Shown in pieces: positions 1 to 6,047 of a stretch of 6,210 bases of DNA (position 1 is the stretch's first letter; every line of letters starts with the position of its first letter). The DNA comes from JBBDNC01 sp040877875. Lineage in GTDB: Bacteria > Bacteroidota > Rhodothermia > Balneolales > Balneolaceae. The translations under genes were made by a program, and so were the position numbers. The stretch covers positions 1-6,210 of the forward strand of contig JBBDNC010000044.1 of the NCBI GenBank assembly GCA_040877875.1. The letters run 5' to 3'. The notes under the pieces were generated by a model that was given only the letters and a program-made list of their open reading frames with translations, was not told where the DNA came from and ran no database searches.

Positions 1-134
1 AATTCGGAACCGCAGTTTATTTGGCATAAATGAGGATTTCGAATTCGCGAAAATGATGAGATTGGGCAAAACAACGCTCATTTTTTGAACACGCAGTGAT
101 TTTGCAAAGCCCTCTGTTAAATCAAATTCAAACC
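1..134. other. Left edge of window, no supportable gene
   Basis: This stretch precedes ddl. One plus frame reads ten codons from the window edge to a TGA at 31-33, and another stays open to a TGA at 86-88. Either could be the tail of an upstream gene, but neither shows a recognisable motif. A small inverted repeat, TTTCG (37-41) and CGAAA (48-52) around AATTCG, is the only structure seen. I see no convincing promoter for ddl here, so ddl may be transcribed from further upstream. Confidence 0.3.
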
Positions 135-1334
135 ATGACAGATCAATCGGTCCTTATTGCATTCGGCGGAGTATCCCCGGAACATGAAGTTTCGGTATTA
201 ACCGCAATGCAGGCGTTTGCCGCCCTTGAAAGTTCATCCTATCAAACCCTTCCCCTCTATATTTCAAAAAGCGGCAAGTGGTACACGGGTGAGTACTTGT
301 TGCGCCTGGAACATTATGAAGACCTGGACAAGATTGTCAAAAAAGGGATTCCCTGTACATTTGCCCATAATGAATACGGACAGCCGGTTCTCCGGGAACT
401 GAGCGGCAGACTCTTTCGTAAACCGCAATCCCACCCCCTCCACGCCGTACTGGTAGCTTTCCACGGATCTTACGGCGAAAACGGGTCTTTCCAGGGAGTG
501 TGTGAAACGTTTAATATTCCCTATACCGGCAGTGGGGTGATGACCTCCGGGATCGGAATGGATAAAGTCATCTCAAAATCATTGTGTAAAGCTTATGGAA
601 TCCCGGTCGTACCCGGATCTGATTTTACCGAATCCGAATGGGAGGCCGGCCGGGATTCGCTGCTTGCCGGGATTGAAAAATCAGGTTATCCGAGGGTCGT
701 CAAACCCGTCCATCTCGGCAGCAGCATCGGGGTAAACCTGGTCCAGGACCGCCAATCCCTGATCGAATCCGTAGAACTGGCTTTCAGGTATGACGAGCAG
801 GTACTGGTCGAAAAAGCCATCTCTCCTTTGACGGAGATCAACTGCTCGGTTCTTGGATCTCCCGGTCACTACCGCGTCAGTGTCTGTGAGCGTCCGGTTT
901 CCCAAACAGAACACCTTTCCTTCCGGGACAAATATCAAAGCGACTCCGGGGAAGGAAAAGGAATGGCTTCGGCCGACCGTATCATTCCTGCCGACGTCTC
1001 CGAAGAGCTGACAAAAAATATTCAGAATACGGCCACACAAGTATTCCGGGCTCTTCACGGAACCGGAATCGCCCGGCTCGATTTCCTGGTGAATTCCGAA
1101 ACCGAAGAAATCTATTTTAATGAAATCAATACCATACCGGGGTCTTTTTCATTCTACCTGTGGGAAGAGTCGGGTTTCAGCTTCTCCCAACTTTTACATA
1201 CGTTGATTGATATGGGGGTTACACATCACAGAGTCAAAAACGGAAGAGTTCAAAGCTACGAAACCAACCTGCTCAGTGAGAAAGCCGTCAGCGGAATCAA
1301 AGGATTGAAAAACAAGAAAAATGAGGGTTCATGA
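135..1334 (+). CDS. ddl: D-alanine--D-alanine ligase-type ATP-grasp enzyme (divergent subfamily)
   Basis: Predicted cytoplasmic ATP-grasp ligase joining two D-alanines for the peptidoglycan stem peptide. With the ATG at 135 it has 399 residues, longer than the usual 300-370. A GTG at 96 would add 13 residues, but family homology begins at MTDQSVLIAFGG, so I prefer the ATG. Visible motifs are FGGVSPEHEVS (10-20, substrate-binding Glu), HGSYGENG (110-117), GMDK (141-144), KPVHLGSSIGV (190-200, Ser loop), FRDKY (263-267), RLDF (314-317, metal/phosphate site) and EINTIPG (330-336). The Tyr of FRDKY matches Tyr216 of E. coli DdlB, which suggests D-Ala rather than D-lactate use. The C-terminal substrate loop reads PGSFSFYLWE instead of the usual PGMTSHSLVP, and a basic tail of about 35 residues follows. 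No clear Shine-Dalgarno is seen. The stop overlaps the nadK start by four bases. The ligase family is secure; the exact second substrate is not. Confidence 0.88.
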   Translation: MTDQSVLIAFGGVSPEHEVSVLTAMQAFAALESSSYQTLPLYISKSGKWYTGEYLLRLEHYEDLDKIVKKGIPCTFAHNEYGQPVLRELSGRLFRKPQSHPLHAVLVAFHGSYGENGSFQGVCETFNIPYTGSGVMTSGIGMDKVISKSLCKAYGIPVVPGSDFTESEWEAGRDSLLAGIEKSGYPRVVKPVHLGSSIGVNLVQDRQSLIESVELAFRYDEQVLVEKAISPLTEINCSVLGSPGHYRVSVCERPVSQTEHLSFRDKYQSDSGEGKGMASADRIIPADVSEELTKNIQNTATQVFRALHGTGIARLDFLVNSETEEIYFNEINTIPGSFSFYLWEESGFSFSQLLHTLIDMGVTHHRVKNGRVQSYETNLLSEKAVSGIKGLKNKKNEGS

Positions 1335-2203
1335 AATTAGCCCTGATCGCTCATCCCGAAAAATATCTTCTTAAGGAATCTCTCCATTCAGTTCTGGAAT
1401 GGTGTGCCGCAAACCAATCGGTGGGGTATGCCACCGAGACCCTTTATAAAACGGTCGATGAAAACCGGCGGGACTGTCTGCAACCGGTCCAAACCGAACA
1501 GGAAGCCGTAGCCAGTGCTGATCTTGCCGTAGCCATCGGGGGAGACGGAACCATGTTGTTTGCCACTCAAATCATCCGGGGGCACCCGATTCCGATCCTG
1601 GGGATTAATTGCGGGAGGCTCGGCTTTATGGCCAACATTCAACAGGATCAGATTTCAACGGCTCTCGATGCCGTTCAAAACGGAACGTACCGGGTGGATG
1701 AAAGAACCCTGCTTCAGGCAGAAATCAATGGCGGAGAAACTTTCTATGCCCTGAATGAGTTCCTGTTCACCAAAAAGGATACAGCTTCACTGATTACACT
1801 CAAGGCAAGTTACGACGAAGTATTCATAAATCAGTACTGGGCGGACGGATTGATTGTTGCTTCACCAACAGGCTCCACAGCCTATAATCTCTCCACCGGA
1901 GGGCCGATTGTCATGCCCGGGACACCGGTTATGGTGCTGACCCCCATTAATCCGCACACCCTGACCACCCGGCCTCTTGTCTTGCCTTCGGACAAATCCC
2001 TGACAATCACCGTGGAAGAAGAGCCGGAACATGTACTTTTTTCAAATGACGGGAAAATTTCAAATATCGATACCGATAAACTCAATGTACGGATCAAAAA
2101 ATCTGATCATACGGTGAAGCTGGTCCAGTTGCAAAACCAGAATTACTTCGACACTTTGCGCAACAAGTTGATGTGGGGACTTGATTCCAGGAAAAAATCG
2201 TAA
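1331..2203 (+). CDS. nadK: NAD kinase (ATP-NAD kinase)
   Basis: Phosphorylates NAD to NADP in the cytoplasm, the sole de novo route to NADP(H) in most bacteria. The 290-residue length is normal. Motifs are all present: GGDGT (70-74, catalytic Asp72), GINCGRLGF (91-99), NE (142-143), SPTGSTAYNLSTGGP (178-192), LTPINPHTL (203-211) and NDGK (239-242). The tail YFDTLRNKLMWGLDSRKK is the form I associate with Bacteroidota. The ATG lies in an ATGA overlap with the ddl stop, so translation is probably coupled. A GAGGG (1323-1327) sits only three bases upstream, which is too close for a standard Shine-Dalgarno. The pairing with ddl implies co-transcription but not a shared pathway. No missing residues or frame damage are seen. 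Confidence 0.97.
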   Translation: MKLALIAHPEKYLLKESLHSVLEWCAANQSVGYATETLYKTVDENRRDCLQPVQTEQEAVASADLAVAIGGDGTMLFATQIIRGHPIPILGINCGRLGFMANIQQDQISTALDAVQNGTYRVDERTLLQAEINGGETFYALNEFLFTKKDTASLITLKASYDEVFINQYWADGLIVASPTGSTAYNLSTGGPIVMPGTPVMVLTPINPHTLTTRPLVLPSDKSLTITVEEEPEHVLFSNDGKISNIDTDKLNVRIKKSDHTVKLVQLQNQNYFDTLRNKLMWGLDSRKKS

Positions 2204-2226
2204 CACAACGTATCAAGGTTTTTCAT

Positions 2227-2232
2227 TATAAT
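2227..2232 (+). promoter_or_regulatory. Possible -10 box of mdh promoter
   Basis: A perfect TATAAT lies in the 52-bp nadK-mdh gap, 24 bases before the mdh ATG. No good -35 element is found at 16-18 bp upstream, and the match to the Bacteroidota TAnnTTTG element is partial. mdh may therefore also be read through from nadK. The spacing to the ATG allows only a short A-rich leader. Confidence 0.35.
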
Positions 2233-2255
2233 TCAAATTCAAAAAATGTAAACAA

Positions 2256-3212
2256 ATGAAAGTAACAGTTGTAGGAGCAGGCGGTAACGTAGGTTCAACC
2301 GTCGCACTCACCGTGGCTCAGCGTGATTTTGCCAGGGAAGTCGTAATGGTGGATATCGAAAAAAAAGAAGGCGACAAAACGTTTTATCCGTCTAAAGGAC
2401 GAGCCCTGGATCAGTGGGAATCTTCGCCCATTCATGGATTTGACACAAAACTTACCGGCACCACCACCTATGAAGAAACTGCCGGTTCCGATGTCTGTGT
2501 GATTACAGCCGGTGTACCGCGCCGGCCGGGAATGAGCCGTGATGATTTGCTGGAGATCAATTCCGGTATCGTAAATGAGGTCACCGAAAAACTGATTGAA
2601 CAATCCCCCGATACGATCCTCATTATTGTTTCCAACCCGCTGGATGTGATGGCATACGTGGCGCACCAGACCAGCGGACTGGACTCCAGCCGGGTGATGG
2701 GAATGGCCGGGATTCTCGATACGGCCCGCTACCGGTCGTTTCTCGCCGAAGAACTGAACATATCCCCCAAAGATATCCAGGCTCTTTTAATGGGCGGACA
2801 TGGAGATACGATGGTTCCCCTGCCCCGATATACCACGGTCGCCGGAATTCCGGTTACCCAATTGATTGACGAAACAAAACTGGACGAAATTGTGGAACGA
2901 ACCAAAAAAGGCGGAGGAGAACTGGTCGGCCTGATGGGAACTTCCGCATGGTATGCTCCGGGGGCTGCCGCCGCACAAATGGTAGAGGCCATCATGCTGG
3001 ACCAAAACAGAATATTTCCCTGCTGTGCCCGTCTGGAAGGCCAATACGGCATTCAGGATCTATTTGTCGGAGTCCCTGTCAAACTGGGTGAAGGCGGAAT
3101 TAAAGAAATAATCGAGGTTGATTTAAACCAAAAAGAACAACAACTTTTAAATGAGTCAGCTGAACATGTCCAATCCGTACTGGATGACTTTAAAAAGCTG
3201 ATGAATCAATAG
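2256..3212 (+). CDS. mdh: Malate dehydrogenase, NAD-dependent (LDH-like type)
   Basis: Interconverts malate and oxaloacetate with NAD in the TCA cycle; cytoplasmic. 318 residues, normal for the LDH-like MDH group. Rossmann glycine motif GAGGNVG (7-13), acidic Asp33 at the end of the second strand (NAD rather than NADP), ITAGVPRRPGMSRDDL (83-98) with the substrate arginines of the mobile loop, SNPLD (126-130), Asp155 and Arg158, and the catalytic GGHGD (180-184, His182). PRRPGM supports malate rather than lactate dehydrogenase. Two departures from the canonical sequence: the glycine loop has one extra residue (usual GAGNVG), and the segment between Asp33 and GRALD (48-52) is about seven residues longer than the usual IVEGMPQ-type loop. 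The ATG at 2256 has an A-rich leader without Shine-Dalgarno, and it aligns with the family start MKVTVVGAG. A strong terminator follows, so mdh ends the transcription unit. Confidence 0.97.
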   Translation: MKVTVVGAGGNVGSTVALTVAQRDFAREVVMVDIEKKEGDKTFYPSKGRALDQWESSPIHGFDTKLTGTTTYEETAGSDVCVITAGVPRRPGMSRDDLLEINSGIVNEVTEKLIEQSPDTILIIVSNPLDVMAYVAHQTSGLDSSRVMGMAGILDTARYRSFLAEELNISPKDIQALLMGGHGDTMVPLPRYTTVAGIPVTQLIDETKLDEIVERTKKGGGELVGLMGTSAWYAPGAAAAQMVEAIMLDQNRIFPCCARLEGQYGIQDLFVGVPVKLGEGGIKEIIEVDLNQKEQQLLNESAEHVQSVLDDFKKLMNQ

Positions 3213-3272
3213 ATACACATACGTACATATTTAAATCGCAACAAACGAGGACATAAGCCCTCACTACTTGCC

Positions 3273-3310
3273 AGAAAGGCTCCTCCAACCGGGGAGCCTT
3301 TCTTGTTTTA
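3273..3310 (+). terminator. Rho-independent terminator after mdh
   Basis: Bases 3273-3285 pair with 3291-3303 (AGAAAGGCTCCTC with GGGGAGCCTTTCT, one G-T wobble) around a five-base loop, giving a 13-bp stem. The tail TCTTGTTTT follows. It lies 60 bp beyond the mdh stop, between convergent genes. Read on the minus strand, the stem ends in TTTCT but lacks a further T-run, so it may end the flippase transcript only weakly. Confidence 0.88.
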
Positions 3311-3354
3311 CTCCCTCCCGGAAGGCCCGCGAACAATGATCCGCCGGCAAACTT

Positions 3355-4854
3355 TCAACTGACACCCTGTTCCCTGTTCACTGTTCTTCCGTCTGTTTTC
3401 AACACCTTCAGGAGTAAAGCTCCCAATACCAGGTATCCTGAAATGAGGAGAGTGGCTTTTACTGTAAATATCCCCACCGAAAACCATTCGCTCAGCCAGG
3501 GAACGCTCCAAACCGCCGATACCATCCCTGCCATGAGAACGGCCCCGAACCGAAGACGATAAGGGACCTGAAAGCCTTTCGCACTGTAGTGATAGAGAGA
3601 AAGTGCCATGATTCCATAGCTGACTACCGTTGCCCAGGCCGATCCCATCATTCCCATTACAGGTACAAGAATAAAATTGGCGGCAATCGTGAGGAAAGCT
3701 CCGGCGGTCATAATCATCGTCAGAATCCGGGTCTTTTCACTGATAAAGATTCCGGCTGAAAAATTTATATACCAGCCGTGAAACCAGTAGGCGAGCAGCA
3801 AGAGGGGCACAATCTCAAGCCCCATCCAGTAATTGCTGTCAATCAATGTAGCACCGGTGCCTGGAATCCTGATCGCCACGATTTCCCGGGCAAACAAACC
3901 CACCCCCAAATAGATTGCAGCGGCAGCCAGGTTAAAATAGATAAAAGCGCGGGCAAAAATTTTCGGCGCTTCGGGATCTTCGGAATACCGCATAAAAAAA
4001 GGCTGCCATGACATTCGGAACATCTGGATGAGTAACAGCATAAAAACCGCCACTTTATAACAGGCACCATAAATCCCCACGATATCCTCGGGAGTATATT
4101 CCATCCCGTAAAGGGCCTGAACTCTTTCCGGATTCATCTCATTCAGAAAATACCGGTCGATCATTTCATTGACCACAAAGCCTAGGCCTGCCGGGACAAA
4201 CGGCCAGCCGAACAAAAAGGCTTTCCGCATCCAGTAACGATTCCATTTTCCTGTTAAGAGCGGCAGGGTGAAGAGCCAGATGAGAAGGGTTACGACAACA
4301 GAAGCTGCAAGATTACTGATAAAAACCGCCTCAATCCCCATGTCAAGCAGAAGAATCAGATAGAGATTCAAACCCAGTGTGATGACCACGTGTCCAACTT
4401 TTAAAGCCGCAAAAACAAACGTTCTCCGGACCAGCCTTAATTCGGCAAAAGGCACTATCGCAAGAGTATCGAACCACAGGATCCCCAACATCAGCAGATA
4501 GACGATCGTCGTCTGTTCATTGAGATTCAACAGATCCAGGGCCACAGGTTCAGCCATCCACAGAACGACGGCAAGCAGGGAAGAGAACCCCAGCAACGAG
4601 AGCTGCAAGGTTTTAAAAATATGGGGAGCCTCTTGCCGGTCTTTGGCATACCGAAGATAGGCCGACTCCATTCCCATGGTAAAAATTACATTGAGGAAGG
4701 CAATTGCAACATATACCAGCACAACGATACTATACCTCCCCGTGGTGAATACAGCCGTGTACAGCGGTACAAGCAGATAGTTGAGAAACCTGGCAGCTAC
4801 GTTACTGATGCCATAGATCAACGTATCGGAAAAAAGTTCCCGGAGTTTTCTCAA
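3355..4854 (-). CDS. Polysaccharide/lipopolysaccharide flippase-like membrane protein (MOP superfamily)
   Basis: Predicted inner-membrane transporter of the Wzx/RfbX-like branch, which flips lipid-linked sugar units for surface polysaccharide. 499 residues with about 14 hydrophobic segments, roughly at 11-30, 40-62, 82-103, 110-130, 143-165, 167-192, 205-225, 255-278, 296-316, 338-360, 371-392, 395-416, 428-447 and 457-475. The N-terminus (DTLIYGISNVAARFLNYLL, then VPLYTAVF) and GMESAYLRYA (61-70) match the usual opening of Bacteroidota flippases, and DRYFLNE (233-239) is also typical. The start is TTG at 4854: an in-frame stop lies at 4878-4876, no ATG or GTG lies between, and the first internal ATG would remove two helices. 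It begins 4 nt after the aroQ stop, so translation is probably coupled. The cargo is unknown because no glycosyltransferases are nearby. The last residues contain a heptamer DNA repeat. Confidence 0.87.
   Translation of the reverse strand: MRKLRELFSDTLIYGISNVAARFLNYLLVPLYTAVFTTGRYSIVVLVYVAIAFLNVIFTMGMESAYLRYAKDRQEAPHIFKTLQLSLLGFSSLLAVVLWMAEPVALDLLNLNEQTTIVYLLMLGILWFDTLAIVPFAELRLVRRTFVFAALKVGHVVITLGLNLYLILLLDMGIEAVFISNLAASVVVTLLIWLFTLPLLTGKWNRYWMRKAFLFGWPFVPAGLGFVVNEMIDRYFLNEMNPERVQALYGMEYTPEDIVGIYGACYKVAVFMLLLIQMFRMSWQPFFMRYSEDPEAPKIFARAFIYFNLAAAAIYLGVGLFAREIVAIRIPGTGATLIDSNYWMGLEIVPLLLLAYWFHGWYINFSAGIFISEKTRILTMIMTAGAFLTIAANFILVPVMGMMGSAWATVVSYGIMALSLYHYSAKGFQVPYRLRFGAVLMAGMVSAVWSVPWLSEWFSVGIFTVKATLLISGYLVLGALLLKVLKTDGRTVNREQGVS
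3366..3386. repeat. Heptanucleotide tandem repeat, three units
   Basis: Three consecutive 7-bp units read CCTGTTC, CCTGTTC and ACTGTTC on the plus strand. They lie within the last dozen codons of the minus-strand flippase gene. Since seven is not a multiple of three, gain or loss of one unit would shift the frame of the final residues. Confidence 0.7.
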
Positions 4855-4858
4855 AGGG

Positions 4859-5293
4859 TCAGGTTTTGTTATGGGTCAGAATTGCGGCATGCACACCCAG
4901 GATATAGCTTTCGTGACCGAAACCGGTGATAATACCGTCCATCATTTCACCGGTGATCGATCGCTCACGAAATTCTTCTCTCGCATGAATATTGGAAAGG
5001 TGAATTTCCACTTTCGGGATCTCTACCGTATCCAGCGCATCCCGAATTGCCACGGAAGTATGTGTGAAGCCTCCCCAATTGCCGATCAGCGCCTCAAATC
5101 CATCCTCTTCCGCCTGCTGAATCCTGTCGATCAGTTCTCCTTCGTGATTACTTTGAAACCACTCAAACTGAAAGTCAGGGAATTCTCCCGCCACCTTGTT
5201 TTGAATCTCCCCCAGGGCGGATGTGCCATACGTATCGGGGTCCCGTTTCCCAAGCTGGTTCAGGTTGGGGCCGTTCAAGATCAATATTTTCAT
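4859..5293 (-). CDS. aroQ: 3-dehydroquinate dehydratase, type II
   Basis: Converts 3-dehydroquinate to 3-dehydroshikimate in the shikimate pathway toward aromatic amino acids; a small cytoplasmic enzyme, dodecameric in the family. 144 residues, normal length. Motifs: NGPNLNQLGKRDP (7-19) with catalytic Arg17, Tyr22 in TYG, QSNHEGELID (47-56), Asn72, THTS (77-80) with His78, EIHLSNIHAREEFRE (96-110) with His98 and Arg109, and GFGHESY near the end. All key residues are therefore present. The usual NPGA before THTS is instead NWGG (72-75), an unusual change beside the substrate-binding Asn. The ATG at 5293 has no Shine-Dalgarno. The gene lies 187 bp downstream of the HIT gene and 4 nt before the flippase gene, so it probably shares a transcript with the latter. 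Confidence 0.96.
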   Translation of the reverse strand: MKILILNGPNLNQLGKRDPDTYGTSALGEIQNKVAGEFPDFQFEWFQSNHEGELIDRIQQAEEDGFEALIGNWGGFTHTSVAIRDALDTVEIPKVEIHLSNIHAREEFRERSITGEMMDGIITGFGHESYILGVHAAILTHNKT

Positions 5294-5341
5294 GGGTAAC
5301 TTTTAATTCAGGTTTATGGGGAAGGGAAAACAGACAGGTTT

Positions 5342-5376
5342 TCAGGTTCGTATTTAAAATTACGAGAGCGACCTGA
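5342..5376 (-). other. Imperfect stem-loop in the aroQ leader
   Basis: Bases 5342-5347 (TCAGGT) pair with 5371-5376 (ACCTGA). Inside them, 5348-5352 (TCGTA) pair with 5361-5365 (TACGA) around an eight-base A/T loop. A five-base bulge (5366-5370) lies on one side. If transcription starts just beyond the promoter candidate at 5388-5416, this structure sits at the very start of the aroQ leader. It matches no riboswitch class I recognise. Confidence 0.45.
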
Positions 5377-5387
5377 TCCCCTATATG

Positions 5388-5416
5388 AATTTAAGATACG
5401 GTCGTTTCTGCGGCAA
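5388..5416 (-). promoter_or_regulatory. Possible promoter for aroQ and the flippase gene
   Basis: On the minus strand TTGCCG (5416-5411) is followed after 17 bp by TAAATT (5393-5388), each four of six to the sigma-70 consensus. An overlapping TATCTTAA (5398-5391) partly fits the Bacteroidota TAnnTTTG element, with a TTTG about 15 bp before it. Either would give a leader of about 80-90 nt before the aroQ ATG. Confidence 0.35.
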
Positions 5417-5480
5417 AATCTCTATCCATACACTCATAAACGGATAGATATATAGGCAGCCTGCCTGTTTAACCGGCCGT

Positions 5481-5885
5481 TCAGCCACCATTGTCAAATT
5501 CTTTAGAAATAATCTCTGCCAATTCCTTCATACGGTTTTCACTTACTTCGACGTTATGTCCGAGCGCCATGGTTTGAGTGTGAGAATAGAGCGGTACCAG
5601 GTGTACATGGGCATGAGGAACTTCAAGTCCCTGGATAATCACTCCGGTTCTCAAAGGATTTAAAGATCGATCGATTGCTTTCGCAATACTTTTTGAAAAA
5701 CTCATCAGGCTGTAAATCCGCTTGTCGGACAAGTCGAAAAAATAATCTACTTCTTTTTTAGGTACCACCAAAGTATGACCTTCTGCGATCGGTTTGATAT
5801 CCAAAAAAGCAAAATAGTACTCGTCTTCCGCTACCTTGTATGAAGGAATGTCACCTCTAATGATTTTTGTAAAAATGGTTGACAT
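5481..5885 (-). CDS. HIT family nucleotide-binding protein (histidine triad)
   Basis: Predicted small cytoplasmic nucleotide hydrolase or transferase of the HIT superfamily (HinT-like; typical substrates are AMP-linked phosphoramidates). With the ATG at 5885 it has 134 residues. An ATG at 5921 would add a 12-residue hydrophobic/basic stretch not seen in the family, and it lies inside an inverted repeat, so I reject it. The domain begins STIFTKIIRGDIPSYKVAED, then FAFLDIKPIAEGHTLVVPKKE (25-45), and ends with the catalytic triad HAHVHLVP (91-98; His91, His93, His95). The N-terminal Cys-x-x-Cys of zinc-binding members is replaced by I-F-T-K, as in other zinc-free members. No Shine-Dalgarno is seen before the ATG. 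The cellular substrate cannot be told from the sequence. Confidence 0.93.
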   Translation of the reverse strand: MSTIFTKIIRGDIPSYKVAEDEYYFAFLDIKPIAEGHTLVVPKKEVDYFFDLSDKRIYSLMSFSKSIAKAIDRSLNPLRTGVIIQGLEVPHAHVHLVPLYSHTQTMALGHNVEVSENRMKELAEIISKEFDNGG

Positions 5886-5913
5886 AATTCGGATAATTGA
5901 ATTTTTTAGTAAA

Positions 5914-5937
5914 CGTATCATCGATCCTGATGATACG
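5914..5937. repeat. 24-bp perfect dyad in the HIT gene leader
   Basis: CGTATCATC (5914-5922) and GATGATACG (5929-5937) form a perfect nine-base inverted repeat around GATCCT. It lies 28 bp upstream of the HIT start codon and about 20 bp downstream of the -10 candidate. One further GATACG (5941-5946) follows closely. It could be an operator or a stem-loop in the leader RNA. No T-run follows on the minus strand beyond a short TTTA, so it is not a good terminator. Confidence 0.7.
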
Positions 5938-5956
5938 GGGGATACGAAACTTCCTG

Positions 5957-5987
5957 TAAATATAATAGAGTCAAAGAGTAACTAAAA
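5957..5987 (-). promoter_or_regulatory. Probable promoter of the HIT gene
   Basis: On the minus strand, TATATT (5964-5959) matches five of six to the sigma-70 -10 box. The same bases extended to 5957 (TATATTTA) match seven of eight to the Bacteroidota TAnnTTTG element. A weak TTTTAG (5987-5982) lies 17 bp upstream. Transcription would start near 5950, leaving a leader of about 65 nt that contains the dyad at 5914-5937. Confidence 0.5.
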
Positions 5988-6011
5988 CCTGAACTCTGAA
6001 AATAAATTTCA

Positions 6012-6047
6012 CCGGGAATTTCGATCCCGGGAACCCCGAACTCCGGG
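6012..6047. repeat. Overlapping GC-rich inverted repeats
   Basis: CCGGGA (6012-6017) pairs with TCCCGG (6025-6030) around a seven-base loop. The same CCCGG (6026-6030) can instead pair with CCGGG (6043-6047). The two hairpins exclude each other. The block lies between the divergent HIT and tRNA-Lys promoters and stands out against the A/T-rich surroundings. No T-run follows on either strand. Confidence 0.5.

Noticed and set aside
96..134. GTG at 96 as the ddl start
   Set aside because: The added 13 residues lie outside the conserved family start, and the ATG at 135 begins right before the first motif.
681..1058. A 125-codon minus-strand frame inside ddl, and similar ones inside mdh (2295-2666, 2729-3052)
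   Set aside because: All lie antisense within well-identified genes and carry no recognisable domain or start context.
4871..5299. A 142-codon plus-strand open frame opposite nearly all of aroQ
   Set aside because: It mirrors the aroQ frame, shows no known motif, and aroQ on the minus strand is complete with all catalytic residues. It is a codon-bias shadow.
5452..5468. Short hairpin AGGCA/TGCCT after the HIT gene as a terminator
   Set aside because: Only five pairs with a three-base loop and no T-run on the minus strand; too weak to call.
5886..5921. ATG at 5921 as the HIT gene start
   Set aside because: The extra residues are not part of the HIT fold, and the codon lies inside the 24-bp dyad; MSTIFTKIIRGDIP at 5885 is the typical beginning.
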